Positions 20,662 through 31,546 are shown, counted from the stretch's first letter. The stretch is DNA of 64,000 nt from Acidobacteriota bacterium (GCA_003223245.1 QHYI01000107.1:1-64000), one strand, 5' to 3'. Numbers and translations are program-made. Notes: generated from the sequence alone by a model not told the origin.

Positions 20662-21330
20662 ATGAATTCGATGCGATGTCGCGGCGTGCTGTTTGACCTG
20701 GACGGAGTGCTGGTGGATTCGACCCCGGCAGTGGCGCGGGTGTGGGCCTGGTGGGCGCGAGAGCACGGGTTTGACCCGGACAAGATCGTGAGAGAAGCGC
20801 ACGGAAAGCCCAGTATCGCCACGATTCGGGAACTGCTGCCAAATGCAGACCACGAAGCCGAAAATCGCGAAGTCGAGCGTCGGGAAATCGCGGACATTGC
20901 AGGCCTTGTTCCCTTGCCCGGCGCGCTTGAGCTGCTCCAGGCTCTGCCGCCCGACAAATGGGTCATCGTAACGTCTTGCACGCGGCGGTTGGCTGAAGTG
21001 CGAATCGCGGCAGCCGGGCTTCCGAACCCGAAAAATATGGTCACGTCAACAGAGGTGAGGAATGGCAAGCCCCACCCCGAGCCCTACCTAAAGGCAGCGC
21101 AAATTTTGCGCCTCCCTTCAGACGACTGCGTGGTGATGGAGGATGCGCCTGCGGGAATCCGGGCAGGCAAAGCCGCGGGAGCAAGCGTGGTCGCTCTGCG
21201 AACCACTGCGCGTGACTCGGAACTTCGCGAAGCGGGCGCCGACTGGATTGTCGAGGACTGTTCAGAATTGTCCGTTGAACGACCAGCTGGGGTTGAGGAG
21301 TATTTCCTCCTGCGCCGTCGAACAAAATAG
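20662..21330 (+). CDS. HAD-family hydrolase / sugar phosphatase-like
   Basis: GVLFDLDGVLVDSTPAV, VMEDAPAGIRAGKAAGASVVAL; RBS-like gaggag upstream. Confidence 0.9.
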   Translation: MNSMRCRGVLFDLDGVLVDSTPAVARVWAWWAREHGFDPDKIVREAHGKPSIATIRELLPNADHEAENREVERREIADIAGLVPLPGALELLQALPPDKWVIVTSCTRRLAEVRIAAAGLPNPKNMVTSTEVRNGKPHPEPYLKAAQILRLPSDDCVVMEDAPAGIRAGKAAGASVVALRTTARDSELREAGADWIVEDCSELSVERPAGVEEYFLLRRRTK

Positions 21331-21408
21331 GCCTATCATTCATAGAAACAGTTAGAATCCCAAGTTCCACAGAATCTTGAAACCAGTCTGCTTCGAGGGA
21401 GAAAGTTC

Positions 21409-22968
21409 ATGATCCACGTGAAGAACGTGAGTGTGTTGCTGCTGGCCGCGGTAGCGATTAGCGCGGTCACAACAAGAGTGAGAGCTCAAGAGAAAGAGCC
21501 CAAGCCGGCGGAGAAGCCTGCCGAAGCGCCAACCGCGCCACCTAAAGAAGAATCGTCGGCCACCGATCACACCATTAAAATTGGCGGGCAATCCATTCCT
21601 TACAAAGCCACCGCCGCGACCATCCTCATCAAGAATGAAAAAGATGAACCGACCGCGCTGATTTATTACACCGCTTACACCCGCAGCGACATCAAGGACA
21701 TCAGCCAGCGCCCCTTGGCTTTCCTTTACAACGGGGGCCCAGGTTCAGCCTCCGTGTGGTTGCACATGGGCTCGTTTTCGCCGCGCCGCGTTCTAACGGT
21801 AAACGCCGACGCCACGCCACCTCCTCCCTACAAGCTCGTCGAAAACCCCTACTGCCTCCTCGACAAAACCGATTTGGTTTTCCTCGATCCCGTCGGAACT
21901 GGCTTTAGCCACGCCGTTGGCAAAGCGCAAGACAAAGACTTCTGGGGCGTCGACCAGGACGTCAAATCCCTCGCGCAATTCATCAATACCTACGTCAGCC
22001 GCAACAGCCGGTGGAACTCGCCAAAATTTCTGATCGGCGAAAGCTACGGCACGTTCCGCTCTGCGGCGCTTTCGAATTATTTGCAGTCTCGCGACGGCCT
22101 CTATTTCAACGGCATCGTGCTCATTTCTTCCGTGCTGAACCTGGGAACCATTTCCTTCAGTCCCGGCGAGGACATGCCGTACATTTTTTATCTTCCGAGC
22201 TACGCCGCCACGGCCTGGTACCACAAAGTTCTAAAAGATCCCCCGGCGAATTTGACCGCCTTGCTCGGCGAGGCCCGCGAGTATGCTCAGACCGATTATG
22301 CCGGCGCGCTGATGAAAGGGTCGAAGCTCGGCGGAACCGAAAGAGCCGCCGTCGCCAAACAACTATCTCGCTTCACGGGTCTCAGCGAAGATTACCTGAT
22401 TAGAGCGAATTTGCGAGTGAACCTGCCGCAATTCATGAAGGAGCTGCAGCGCAGCCGCGGCTTGACCACCGGCCGCTTGGACGCGCGCTTCTCCGGCTGG
22501 AGCTATGACCTGCTCGGGGAATACGCCGAATACGATCCGCAAGACACTTCGATCACCGGCCCGTTCACTGCGGCCTTCAACAATTATGTGCGCGAGGAGC
22601 TGAAGTTTGGTCAGGACAAGGTTTATCGCACCGCTTCAGACGAGGCGGGGAGCAATTGGGATTGGAAGCATCGCGGCGGCGAAAACTTCGGCTTCCCCGG
22701 ATCGCCGAACGTGGAAGGCGATCTCATTCAGGCCATGCTCACCAATCCGCACTTGCAAATCGAGGTGGAAAACGGGATTTACGATCTGGCTACGCCTTTT
22801 TTCGCCACGGAATACACCATGGAGCATCTAGGCCTCCCTGAAAAGCTTCAGAAAAACATTCATCTGCAGTATTACGACGCAGGCCACATGATGTACCTGC
22901 ACGATGAAGACCTCGCAAAGCTCAAGACCAAAGTGGCGGATTTCATCGAGGGTGCTTCCAAACTCTAA
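21409..22968 (+). CDS. Serine carboxypeptidase-like protein (peptidase S10 family)
   Basis: NGGPGSASVWLHMGSFSPRRV, LIGESYGTFRSAALS, YDAGHMMYLH. Confidence 0.9.
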   Translation: MIHVKNVSVLLLAAVAISAVTTRVRAQEKEPKPAEKPAEAPTAPPKEESSATDHTIKIGGQSIPYKATAATILIKNEKDEPTALIYYTAYTRSDIKDISQRPLAFLYNGGPGSASVWLHMGSFSPRRVLTVNADATPPPPYKLVENPYCLLDKTDLVFLDPVGTGFSHAVGKAQDKDFWGVDQDVKSLAQFINTYVSRNSRWNSPKFLIGESYGTFRSAALSNYLQSRDGLYFNGIVLISSVLNLGTISFSPGEDMPYIFYLPSYAATAWYHKVLKDPPANLTALLGEAREYAQTDYAGALMKGSKLGGTERAAVAKQLSRFTGLSEDYLIRANLRVNLPQFMKELQRSRGLTTGRLDARFSGWSYDLLGEYAEYDPQDTSITGPFTAAFNNYVREELKFGQDKVYRTASDEAGSNWDWKHRGGENFGFPGSPNVEGDLIQAMLTNPHLQIEVENGIYDLATPFFATEYTMEHLGLPEKLQKNIHLQYYDAGHMMYLHDEDLAKLKTKVADFIEGASKL

Positions 22969-23126
22969 CTAAAGGCCGTTACTCTCAGGCAATCCGATCG
23001 AGAGCTCGAAGGTTGAATCTTTACCTGCTCCCCTACAATAGGGAAGTCTCGTTGAGGCCCTTTCGACTCTGGTCACGACGAGGCCCCGCTCCCTCTCACC
23101 GGGTCTCGCAAAGGATCACCAACAAC

Positions 23127-24353
23127 ATGGAAACACCGAAACAAACACTTCCTCCACCGAGTGAGCAAGCGGCCGGATCGGCGCCACCACAAAGAAAAAT
23201 CCATACCGCGCAACTGGTTGCGGCCATGCTGAAGGCCAGCCCGCACGTCAGCGACCTGATTTTTTCGCCCGGGCGAGCCCCGCAAATCGAGGTCAGCGGC
23301 CAATTGGTCGAACTGAAATATAAAGGCCTTGAGTGTCTGACCGCGCAGGACACGAACGCCATTGCCAACGACATCCTGGGCAAGAACCAGACTCCGATCC
23401 GCAAACTCGAGCAAGAAGGGGCGGCGGACTTGTCCTACGGCCTCACGGGCATATCGCGTTTTCGCGTGAATATTTTCAAACAACGCGGGAGCTGCGCCAT
23501 CGTCATGCGGGTCATTCCGGACAACATTCCCGGATTTGAGCAACTGCATCTCCCGGCCGCATTACACGAAATCGTAGACCTGCGAAACGGCATCGTCCTC
23601 GTGACTGGCCCGACGGGATCGGGAAAATCTTCTACGCTCGCGGCCATTCTCGACAAGATGAACGAGGAAAAGTCCTACCACATTCTCACCATCGAGGATC
23701 CCATCGAATTCCTGCACCGTCACAAAAAAGCGACCATCCATCAGCGCGAACTGCATTCAGACACGCCCAGCTTTGCGCTAGCCTTGCGCGCCGCTCTGCG
23801 GCAAGCTCCCAAGGTCATTCTCGTCGGCGAGATGCGCGACCGCGAAACCATCGAGATCGCTCTCGAAGCTTCGGAAACCGGCCATCTAGTGATGTCCACG
23901 TTGCATACCATTGACGCTTCCAAGACCATCGAGCGCATCGTGGGAGTGTTTCCGCTCGCCGACCAGCAAGCGATTCGCACGCGGTTCGCAAAAGCATTTC
24001 GCTTCATCGTTTCCCAGCGCCTGCTTGCTAAGAAAAGCGGAAGCGGGCGCGTAGCTGCCGTGGAAATCCTGAAATCCACGATGCGCACTCGGGAATATAT
24101 CGAGAAGGGAGAAAACGAAGGCAAAACGCTTCTCGACGCCATGCGCGATGGCACGACAGAAGGGATGCAGCACTTCGATGGAGAAATTGAAAAGCTCATT
24201 CGCGCTGGAATCGTCGAATTTGAGGCGGGTATGTCCTACGCAACCAACGCGGGGAATTTGCGTCTGGAAATGGCGGATTTTCTGGAAGAGCGCCGAAGCG
24301 GTACACCATCCAGTAGCTCCAGCGGAACTACGGAAATCGAGATTGAACGATAG
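23127..24353 (+). CDS. Type IV pilus retraction-type ATPase (PilT/PilU family)
   Basis: LVTGPTGSGKSSTLAAILDKMNEEKSYHILTIEDPIEFLH, VGEMRDRETIEIALEASETGHLVMSTLHT. Confidence 0.92.
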   Translation: METPKQTLPPPSEQAAGSAPPQRKIHTAQLVAAMLKASPHVSDLIFSPGRAPQIEVSGQLVELKYKGLECLTAQDTNAIANDILGKNQTPIRKLEQEGAADLSYGLTGISRFRVNIFKQRGSCAIVMRVIPDNIPGFEQLHLPAALHEIVDLRNGIVLVTGPTGSGKSSTLAAILDKMNEEKSYHILTIEDPIEFLHRHKKATIHQRELHSDTPSFALALRAALRQAPKVILVGEMRDRETIEIALEASETGHLVMSTLHTIDASKTIERIVGVFPLADQQAIRTRFAKAFRFIVSQRLLAKKSGSGRVAAVEILKSTMRTREYIEKGENEGKTLLDAMRDGTTEGMQHFDGEIEKLIRAGIVEFEAGMSYATNAGNLRLEMADFLEERRSGTPSSSSSGTTEIEIER

Positions 24354-24451
24354 GCAAATTACGACAAGCGCGTTCCATCACAAAACAATCGGTTATCCTT
24401 TAGCGGTTCCGGCCTCGCGCTGAGGCTCTGAATCGCATATCCTTCCCTGAA

Positions 24452-26158
24452 ATGAAAATTCTTGGCAGCGACACGATGCTGCAGTTTCCCGGCGAATTTT
24501 GGACCCTCCTCGGTGTCGTGCTCGCGTCTGTTGTGCTCGCCGTGTTTGCGCCTCGACAGAGCGCAAACGCGCTGCGAGCGATCGCGCGGGCATTCGCAAA
24601 ACTGGCCGAGAGAAAAGTACTCGTTGCCGGGCTCCTCTTTTTCTCCGTGATCGGCGTTCGCCTCGCCGTGCTCCCGTTGCTTCCTGTTCCTGTGCCCGGC
24701 ATCCATGACGAATTCGGCTACTTGTTGCTGGGCGACACTCTGGCGCACGGCCGCCTCACGAATCCCACTCACGCGATGTGGATGAGCTTCGAATCGTTTC
24801 ACATCAATTGGTTCCCCACCTATTGTTCAAAGTACCCGCCCGGCCAAGGCGCCGTTCTCGCCCTCGGCGAAGTGCTCGGGCTTCCTTGGATAGGCGTAAT
24901 TCTGAGCGTTGGCGCGATGTGCGCTGCGATCCTGTGGATGTTCCAAGTTTGGTTGCCAGCAAAGTGGGCCCTGCTGGGCGCCGGGCTCGTGGCGCTGAAG
25001 TTTGGAATCGCGAGTTATTGGATGAACAGCTACTGGGGAGGGGCTGTGGCGGCCGCAGGAGGCGCCCTGGTGCTTGGCGCGATGCCCCGGATTGTTCGTC
25101 ATGCCAGGACCCGGGACGCGCTTCTGCTTGGGTTGGGACTCGCGATTCTGGCGAATACGAGGCCGTACGAAGGTCTGCTTTTCTCCATCCCGGTCGGACT
25201 TTGGTTTCTCTGGTGGCTCGCCGGAAAAACAAGGCCCTCCATAACCTTGCAAGCACGCTTGAGGCGCGTGTTCTCGCCACTGGCGGCCATACTGGTTTTG
25301 ACCCTGGCGTTCATGGGCTATTACAACTGGCGGCTCACAGGAAACCCCTTTCTCTTCCCGCACGTTTTGAATTCTCAGACCTACCGCAGCATGGGTCTCT
25401 TCCTCTGGGACCACCCCAAACCGCCCAAGCACTACCACAACCAGCAGTTCGAAGATTTCTACAATGGCTGGGAGCGAGAGGATTACCAAAACACGTGGAA
25501 AGACGTGTGGTGTGTTTCCAAGGAAAAACTGACGCGTAGCGGCACAACCTATTTTTGGTGGGGCGCCCTGCTGTTAATACCTGGACTCCCGATTGCCTTT
25601 CGAGATCGCAAGGCCCGCGTGCCTCTTTCTGCCCTCGTGTTAGTCGCCGCCGGCTTTTTTGCCTCGATTTGGTCTTTTCCGCACTACGCCGCGGCAGTGA
25701 CCTGTGTGATCTTTCTTTTGCTCGTTCAAGCGATCCGTCATATGCGCACGATGCGCATCGCCGGACGGGCCATCGGTCTCGCGCTTTCCTGTGCAGCGGT
25801 GTGCCTGCTGGCGGTGGAGATCGGTTTCCAAGTTTCGAACCGCTGCTGCGATCCACGGGAATGGACCTGCCAGGGGGATCCCAGCCGCGCCGCCATCCAG
25901 GAAAAGCTTATGCACACCCCCGGCAAGCACCTCATCCTTGTGCGTTACGGCGAAGACCACAACATCCATGACGAGTGGGTGTACAACGGCGCGGAGATCG
26001 ATTCCGCCAAGGTCCTCTGGGCGCGAGAGTTAAATCCGGAGCAAAATGCGAAGCTATTGGCCTACTTCAAAGATCGCCACATCTGGCTGGTCGAGCCGGA
26101 CAAAGACAACACCGAGTTAATTCCTTACCAGCCTCCGGGGCCATCATCGGAAAAGTAA
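24452..26158 (+). CDS. Multi-TM membrane protein, glycosyltransferase GT39/ArnT-like
   Basis: Multiple TM helices, early acidic loop VPGIHDEFGYLLLGDTLAHGRLTNP, soluble C-terminal region. Confidence 0.6.
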   Translation: MKILGSDTMLQFPGEFWTLLGVVLASVVLAVFAPRQSANALRAIARAFAKLAERKVLVAGLLFFSVIGVRLAVLPLLPVPVPGIHDEFGYLLLGDTLAHGRLTNPTHAMWMSFESFHINWFPTYCSKYPPGQGAVLALGEVLGLPWIGVILSVGAMCAAILWMFQVWLPAKWALLGAGLVALKFGIASYWMNSYWGGAVAAAGGALVLGAMPRIVRHARTRDALLLGLGLAILANTRPYEGLLFSIPVGLWFLWWLAGKTRPSITLQARLRRVFSPLAAILVLTLAFMGYYNWRLTGNPFLFPHVLNSQTYRSMGLFLWDHPKPPKHYHNQQFEDFYNGWEREDYQNTWKDVWCVSKEKLTRSGTTYFWWGALLLIPGLPIAFRDRKARVPLSALVLVAAGFFASIWSFPHYAAAVTCVIFLLLVQAIRHMRTMRIAGRAIGLALSCAAVCLLAVEIGFQVSNRCCDPREWTCQGDPSRAAIQEKLMHTPGKHLILVRYGEDHNIHDEWVYNGAEIDSAKVLWARELNPEQNAKLLAYFKDRHIWLVEPDKDNTELIPYQPPGPSSEK

Positions 26159-26215
26159 AAAAACTGCCGCCCTTGCACATCGACTCGTGGCCGTTAGCGC
26201 AGCCGAGCAGGCGCA

Positions 26216-27439
26216 CTATTTCAAGTCGTAGTCGCCGATGTAGGTGCCGCGGCTGATTCCGAGCATGCTAAGAAAGAAGGAAGCGAAAATCACCTGGATT
26301 CCGACGAAGAGCCACATGGACCAGAAAAGCACCTGGCGCACCTCGTGGAGCGGGCCAAAGCCGCTCGCTGCCCAGCGCCAAGTGATCCACGCACAGCCCA
26401 CAAAACCAGTGAGGAACAGCGCCCCACCGAACAACAGGCCGGATTCCAGCGTAATCCGTTTCAGCAAGCGTTTCAGAGAAACTGAGCCTCGGTCAAAACG
26501 CTCCGCGTAGCCGAACAGCTTCGCAAATGCGCCGATGGACAACGTTTGCACACCAAGCAGCGTGAAAATCACGCCAAAAATCATGGTGTGGACATCCAGC
26601 GTCACGCGAGGCGAAATCTGGCGCGGCCCCGGAAGCAGCCAAAATACGACAAAAAGCCCGAAAGCGGCCAACATGGCACCGGGGTATAGGAACAGCCAGT
26701 TCGGTGCGTACAACAACATAAACCGCAGGCTGCGCCAGCCATCGCGAAAACTGCGAAGATGCGGCGGACGCCCGCGTTTGTCGGGCCAAAGAATGATGGG
26801 AATCTCCGCGATGCGCGCCCCAATTTGCGCGGCTTTGATGATCATTTCCAGGGCAAATTCCATTCCTGTGCTTCGCACATCCAGCCGGTCATAAAGAGCG
26901 CGTGTGAATCCCCGCATGCCGCAATAGCTGTCGCCGATGCGCGCGTGGAACATGGTGTTAACCAGAGCCGTGAGCCCGGGGTTACCGAAATACTTGTGAG
27001 AACGCGGCATGGCTCCCGGCTTGATTTCGCCACGGAAGCGGTTACCCATCACCAGGTCATAGCCTTCGCGCAGCTTCTGGACGAAGCGCGGGACATCGGT
27101 GAAGTCATAGCTGTCGTCCGCATCGCCCATGACAATCAGTTGTCCGCGCGCAGCGGCAATTCCGGCTCGCAACGCCGCGCCATAGCCTCGCTCCGGCACG
27201 CGCACGACCCGGGCACCGTGCTGTTCCGCAATTTTAATCGAGCCGTCCGTCGAACCGTTGTCCGCCACAATCACTTCGCCGGAGAGGCCCGAAGCACGAA
27301 ATGCTTTCGCCGCCTTATCGACGCACAGTGCCAGCGAATTCGCTTCGTTGAGGCAAGGAATCACCACGGACACTTCCACCGGCCCTGTCGTGTCCACCCG
27401 CTCCGCCTGCGGCGTCTCCGACGCCAGTATAGTACCCAT
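26216..27439 (-). CDS. Family 2 glycosyltransferase (dolichol-phosphate mannosyltransferase-like)
   Basis: VSVVIPCLNEANSLALCVDKA, VIVADNGSTDGS, GDADDSYDF; C-terminal TM helices. Confidence 0.9.
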   Translation of the reverse strand: MGTILASETPQAERVDTTGPVEVSVVIPCLNEANSLALCVDKAAKAFRASGLSGEVIVADNGSTDGSIKIAEQHGARVVRVPERGYGAALRAGIAAARGQLIVMGDADDSYDFTDVPRFVQKLREGYDLVMGNRFRGEIKPGAMPRSHKYFGNPGLTALVNTMFHARIGDSYCGMRGFTRALYDRLDVRSTGMEFALEMIIKAAQIGARIAEIPIILWPDKRGRPPHLRSFRDGWRSLRFMLLYAPNWLFLYPGAMLAAFGLFVVFWLLPGPRQISPRVTLDVHTMIFGVIFTLLGVQTLSIGAFAKLFGYAERFDRGSVSLKRLLKRITLESGLLFGGALFLTGFVGCAWITWRWAASGFGPLHEVRQVLFWSMWLFVGIQVIFASFFLSMLGISRGTYIGDYDLK

Positions 27440-27587
27440 ATGAGGCCCATGATAGCGCTCTCGGCTCGGCATTTCACGTCAACGGCTAGGCGCGAGCAGG
27501 ATTCGGAGGGCCGCTTGCGCCCCCGTTCGCCTTGAATTGCATCTCTAGGTGTGGGAATCTGCGAAAGCTCTTCTCGATTGCCGAAGA

Positions 27588-28292
27588 ATGGCGACTGCTC
27601 CAAACAAAATGTCCGGAACGCAAGCAAATTCCGAAGCGCCGGCGACGCGCACTCCCAACCCCTGGGAAGCGGCTTATTTGCGTTTTGAAACACCGGAAGA
27701 AGAAATCCGCAAATTCACCGGCCGCCTCAATCGCCTTGGCGCGCACCAGTGGCCTCGGGATGTGGAGATCGTCGAACTCTTTTGCGGGCGCGGGAACGGG
27801 TTGGTCGCGCTCGAGCGCCTTGGATTCACGCGTTTGGAGGGCGTGGACCTTTCTCCGCGTTTGCTTGCCCAATACAAGGGCCCGGCAAAATGTATGGTCG
27901 CCGATTGCCGCAAGCTCCCTTTTCTAGACCGCACGAAGGATGTCCTCGTCGTGCAGGGCGGCCTGCATCACCTGCCCAATTTGCCCGCTGACCTGGAGCA
28001 AACCTTTTCGGAGATGCAGCGCGTCCTGCGAAAAACCGGGCTCGTGATCTTCGTGGAACCCTGGCGAACCCCTTTTTTGACTTTCGTGCACTTCGTTTGC
28101 GAAATTCCATGGGTCCGCAGGCTCTCCCGCAAGATGGACGCACTCGCCACCATGACCGAGCACGAAATCCGCACCTACACGCAATGGCTCGGCCAGCCAG
28201 AGCTCATCAGAAAAGTGGCTCGAGCCCACTTCTTGCCGGTTCATGAATCCTTCTCCCGGGGCAAGTGGAATTTTGTCGGCACGGCGCGCTGA
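27588..28292 (+). CDS. Class I SAM-dependent methyltransferase
   Basis: VEIVELFCGRGNGLVALERLGFTRLEGVDLS...DVLVVQGGLHHL. Confidence 0.85.
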   Translation: MATAPNKMSGTQANSEAPATRTPNPWEAAYLRFETPEEEIRKFTGRLNRLGAHQWPRDVEIVELFCGRGNGLVALERLGFTRLEGVDLSPRLLAQYKGPAKCMVADCRKLPFLDRTKDVLVVQGGLHHLPNLPADLEQTFSEMQRVLRKTGLVIFVEPWRTPFLTFVHFVCEIPWVRRLSRKMDALATMTEHEIRTYTQWLGQPELIRKVARAHFLPVHESFSRGKWNFVGTAR

Positions 28293-28421
28293 GGCATTGA
28301 AACACGTGCGAAACGCCTGCGCCCTCTGCCCGATTCGGCCTCCAGAAGCTTGCAATTTCTGCCCTTGTAGTTATGATGGCCGCCTTGCTCGTCCCACACA
28401 CTTTATTCTTAGCGGGGGAAA

Positions 28422-29819
28422 TTGACGACCAGTTCGTTGGCCTCGTCTAGGCAACCCTACAGCCGCGGTCGGCTGCTGAAAGTACTTGGCATGTGGTTCG
28501 GGGTGGCCGCAGCGGTTGGCAACGCCATTTCCGCAGGAATTGTGCGCACCCCGGGCGATATCGCCAGCCGCCTTCCCAACGCGTGGCTTTTTCTCAGCGT
28601 ATGGATCGTCGGCGGCCTGTATGCTTTGTTCAGCGCTCCTGCCATGGCTGAACTTGGGGCCGCTGTTCCAAGAAGCGGCGGCCAATACAATTTCTCCCGG
28701 CGCGCCATGGGCGAATTCGCTGGTTTCATCGTCGGTTGGAGCGACTGGCTTTCCACCTGCGGTACGGCTGCCGCTGTGGCCATCGTCATCAGCGAATACA
28801 GCGGGCATCTTTTTTCTATCCTCGCCGGGCCGGAGAAAGTAAAGGTCATCTCCGTCTCCGTCATCGTTGGATTCGGTGTTTTGCAATGGCGCGGCGTGCG
28901 CTGGGGCGGCAATACGCAACTTTTCACGGCCGCCGTCAAAACGGTTGGATTCTTGATTCTCGCTCTCGCCTGTTTGTTGAAGGGAAGTTCGGCGCATCAA
29001 GCCGCTCTACGATCTACAACTTCCCTTCCCGCTCCACCGTCAGCATGGCCCCTCGCCGTGGCGTTCATGGTGGGCCTGCAAGCCGTTTTCTACACCATCG
29101 ACGGCTGGGACGGCGTCATCTACTTCGGTGAAGAAGTTCGCGAACCGGGCCGTGACGTCCCTCGCGCCATTTTCGGTAGCGTTTTCTCCATCATGGGAAT
29201 CTACCTGCTGCTAAACCTTCTGCCTCTCTACCTTCTGCCCATGAACGAAATTTCCGGAAACACGTTTGTGCTTGGCACCGTGGCCGACCGTATCTTCGGT
29301 GTCTTGGGCGATCCCATCATTCGCTCCATCATGGTCATTTCCATGCTGAGCTGCCTCAACGCCAACCAGCTTTTCTGCTCGCGCACGCTTTACGCGATGA
29401 GCGTGGACGGGCTGTTCTTCCGCCAAGCCACAAAGGTGAACAAAGGTGGTACTCCAACCATTGCGCTTCTGCTAAGCAGCATTGTAGGAGAACTTTTTCT
29501 CCTCTTCGCGTTCTACCGCGGCCACGCTTTTGAACGCGTGACCGCCATGCTTTCGTTCTTCTTTGTCGCGAATTACACGCTCACCTACACTTCGCTTTTT
29601 GTGTTGCGCAAGCGCGAACCGCAGATGAATCGTCCTTACCGCGCGTGGGGCCATCCATGGACCACGGGAATCGCGCTCGGCGGCTCCGTGCTCTTTCTAA
29701 TCGGCTCCATTGTTGCCGACCGCGAAAACGCCCCGTGGGCGCTGGCCCTCCTGATTCTGAGCTACCCCGTCTACCGCCTGATGAAGTTCGCCTCCCGCCG
29801 AGACCTGACCCGTGCCTAA
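28422..29819 (+). CDS. APC-family amino acid permease
   Basis: About 12 TM; GNAISAGIVRTPGDIASRLPN, GGLYALFSAPAMAELGAAVPRSGGQYNF. Confidence 0.9.
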   Translation: MTTSSLASSRQPYSRGRLLKVLGMWFGVAAAVGNAISAGIVRTPGDIASRLPNAWLFLSVWIVGGLYALFSAPAMAELGAAVPRSGGQYNFSRRAMGEFAGFIVGWSDWLSTCGTAAAVAIVISEYSGHLFSILAGPEKVKVISVSVIVGFGVLQWRGVRWGGNTQLFTAAVKTVGFLILALACLLKGSSAHQAALRSTTSLPAPPSAWPLAVAFMVGLQAVFYTIDGWDGVIYFGEEVREPGRDVPRAIFGSVFSIMGIYLLLNLLPLYLLPMNEISGNTFVLGTVADRIFGVLGDPIIRSIMVISMLSCLNANQLFCSRTLYAMSVDGLFFRQATKVNKGGTPTIALLLSSIVGELFLLFAFYRGHAFERVTAMLSFFFVANYTLTYTSLFVLRKREPQMNRPYRAWGHPWTTGIALGGSVLFLIGSIVADRENAPWALALLILSYPVYRLMKFASRRDLTRA

Positions 29820-29898
29820 AGCTCAGGGTAAAAGCAGTAGCCAAGGCGAGTGGCGAGACTCGACCATGCCCCCTACCCCGGGTATATCGTGGTCCGCA

Positions 29899-30765
29899 TT
29901 ACACGCAGGCGTTCTGCGCGTTCGACCATTCCTTCTGAACGACGTAGGAAAGCGTTGCCGGAGGAGGCGGCGTAGCCGCACCAGCAGGCGTCAGCGTCAA
30001 CGTCAGATTTATCGGCGCGGAACCGTCCACGACCACAGTTTGCGGATTCACCGACACCGTAAAACTCGTCGTACCTGCTTTCGCGGCCGCGCCGTTGCTA
30101 ATGGTTTTGTTGGACCCTTCGCAGATGTCGCCAATTTCGCCGTTGGCATCGTCGTACCAGCCCTGGCCGGGGACCGGATCGGTAATTGCTTCGCACAATT
30201 CATGGGACGCAACTACCGTCATGGAATCAAACACGCTTGTGGTGAACTGGCAGCCCTGACAATTCGCGTACGGTACCACCGCATAAAACAGCTTGCCGTC
30301 CGGCGTATCGTGGTAGCCGCAGAATGCCTGGCACGAGGCCTGTCCTTGCAGCGTGACGGTCACGCCGGATGGCACAAACACGAAATAGAGCGAGTTGGCA
30401 TTTTGCGCCGGCACGGCGCCTGAGGAAACCTGGGATTTAACAAACGCTTGAATCTGCGAGTCGTCCACCGTGGCCGGCGGATCGCTGGACACGAGCAGTG
30501 AAGCGGAATGTGAGCCATGGCCAATGGTGAATCCGGGTACGTTGTATTCCGCAAGCTGGTCGATGAGCGAAGAAGTCACGACAAAATCAAAAAACGCATC
30601 CAGTTGGCCCCGCAAGGGGTCGCTGGCCCACGCCGAGCCCCAAAAAATCGTACTCACTTGCACGTTGGCAATGAGCGGGCCGCCGCGGTAGGTCAATTGC
30701 GGTCCAGTCGTCGAGCCCACGATTTTGCGGACAAGGTGATGCCTCGGTCGCACGATCTTTCGCAT
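29899..30765 (-). CDS. EXORDIUM/PHI-1-like secreted protein with zincin-like HELCEAITDP motif
   Basis: GPLIANVQVSTIFWGSAW, VVASHELCEAITDPVPGQGWYDDANGEIGDICEG. Confidence 0.6.
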   Translation of the reverse strand: MRKIVRPRHHLVRKIVGSTTGPQLTYRGGPLIANVQVSTIFWGSAWASDPLRGQLDAFFDFVVTSSLIDQLAEYNVPGFTIGHGSHSASLLVSSDPPATVDDSQIQAFVKSQVSSGAVPAQNANSLYFVFVPSGVTVTLQGQASCQAFCGYHDTPDGKLFYAVVPYANCQGCQFTTSVFDSMTVVASHELCEAITDPVPGQGWYDDANGEIGDICEGSNKTISNGAAAKAGTTSFTVSVNPQTVVVDGSAPINLTLTLTPAGAATPPPPATLSYVVQKEWSNAQNACV

Positions 30766-31251
30766 GTTCCACCCCTTTTGGTTATAAGGATTACATCTTC
30801 GAGAAACGTTCACGCCAGAACAGCGGCGCTGCCTCAGCACTACCGTGTGCCGCGGCTGGAACGCAGCGCGTCCATGGTGAGTCCTGGATGCCGTCGGTTC
30901 GGCGTGCTAAAGTTGGCTGGACAAATCGCCTGAAAACTTACGCCGCAGGTTCGAGCATGTCAAATGGTGTTAAGTCGCGTGGGTTCGGGAGCAGGCTTCG
31001 CGCGAACCGTCGGTGGGCCGCAGGCGTCTGGCCTTGAAGAAACTGCTCCCGAGCGTAGCATGCACATAAGGAAGGAACCCGCGGGAGGGTGTCATCCTCA
31101 CCGGTCCACCAATGACGCCGACGAAGCGCCACACACACGAATCGGTAGGACGGCGCCCGGCCCGATTCACCTGCTGCAGATGCAAGGCTTGGCCTTATTG
31201 TGCTGCTGAACGTGGGCCAGCAAGAATACTCTCGTTGCGCATTATCTCCGG

Positions 31252-31285
31252 GGGTAGGTTCCTTGCTGATTAAGGAACTTACCCC
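31252..31285. other. Long intergenic hairpin
   Basis: GGGTAGGTTCCTT-gctgatt-AAGGAACTTACCC, 13 bp stem with one G.U; no T-tract. Confidence 0.6.
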
Positions 31286-31546
31286 GCCCTGAGCCCGTCG
31301 CAAGCCTGCCCTCGAAAATGTCGAGCCATGAACCGAAAGAGAAAAGCGCAGTCCCGAGAAATTTGTGTTCCCCTCTCTAATGGGACGGCAGAGTGCGGTG
31401 TTGTCGTGGGGCTCCAGGTGATCGGCCGAGGGGACCAGCTTGCCCCGCACCTCAGTCCTAATCCCTCCGCTGTTTGGCTACGGCACTAGTGCATCCCGGC
31501 GTCCTTTCCATTGTCAAAGATTTGCCCGCCGTTCAAGGGAGGTCTC

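Noticed and set aside
30938-31450. 170-aa minus-strand ORF considered as a transposase or novel gene
   Set aside because: No recognisable domain; it runs across the hairpin at 31252-31285; kept only as an unexplained intergenic region.
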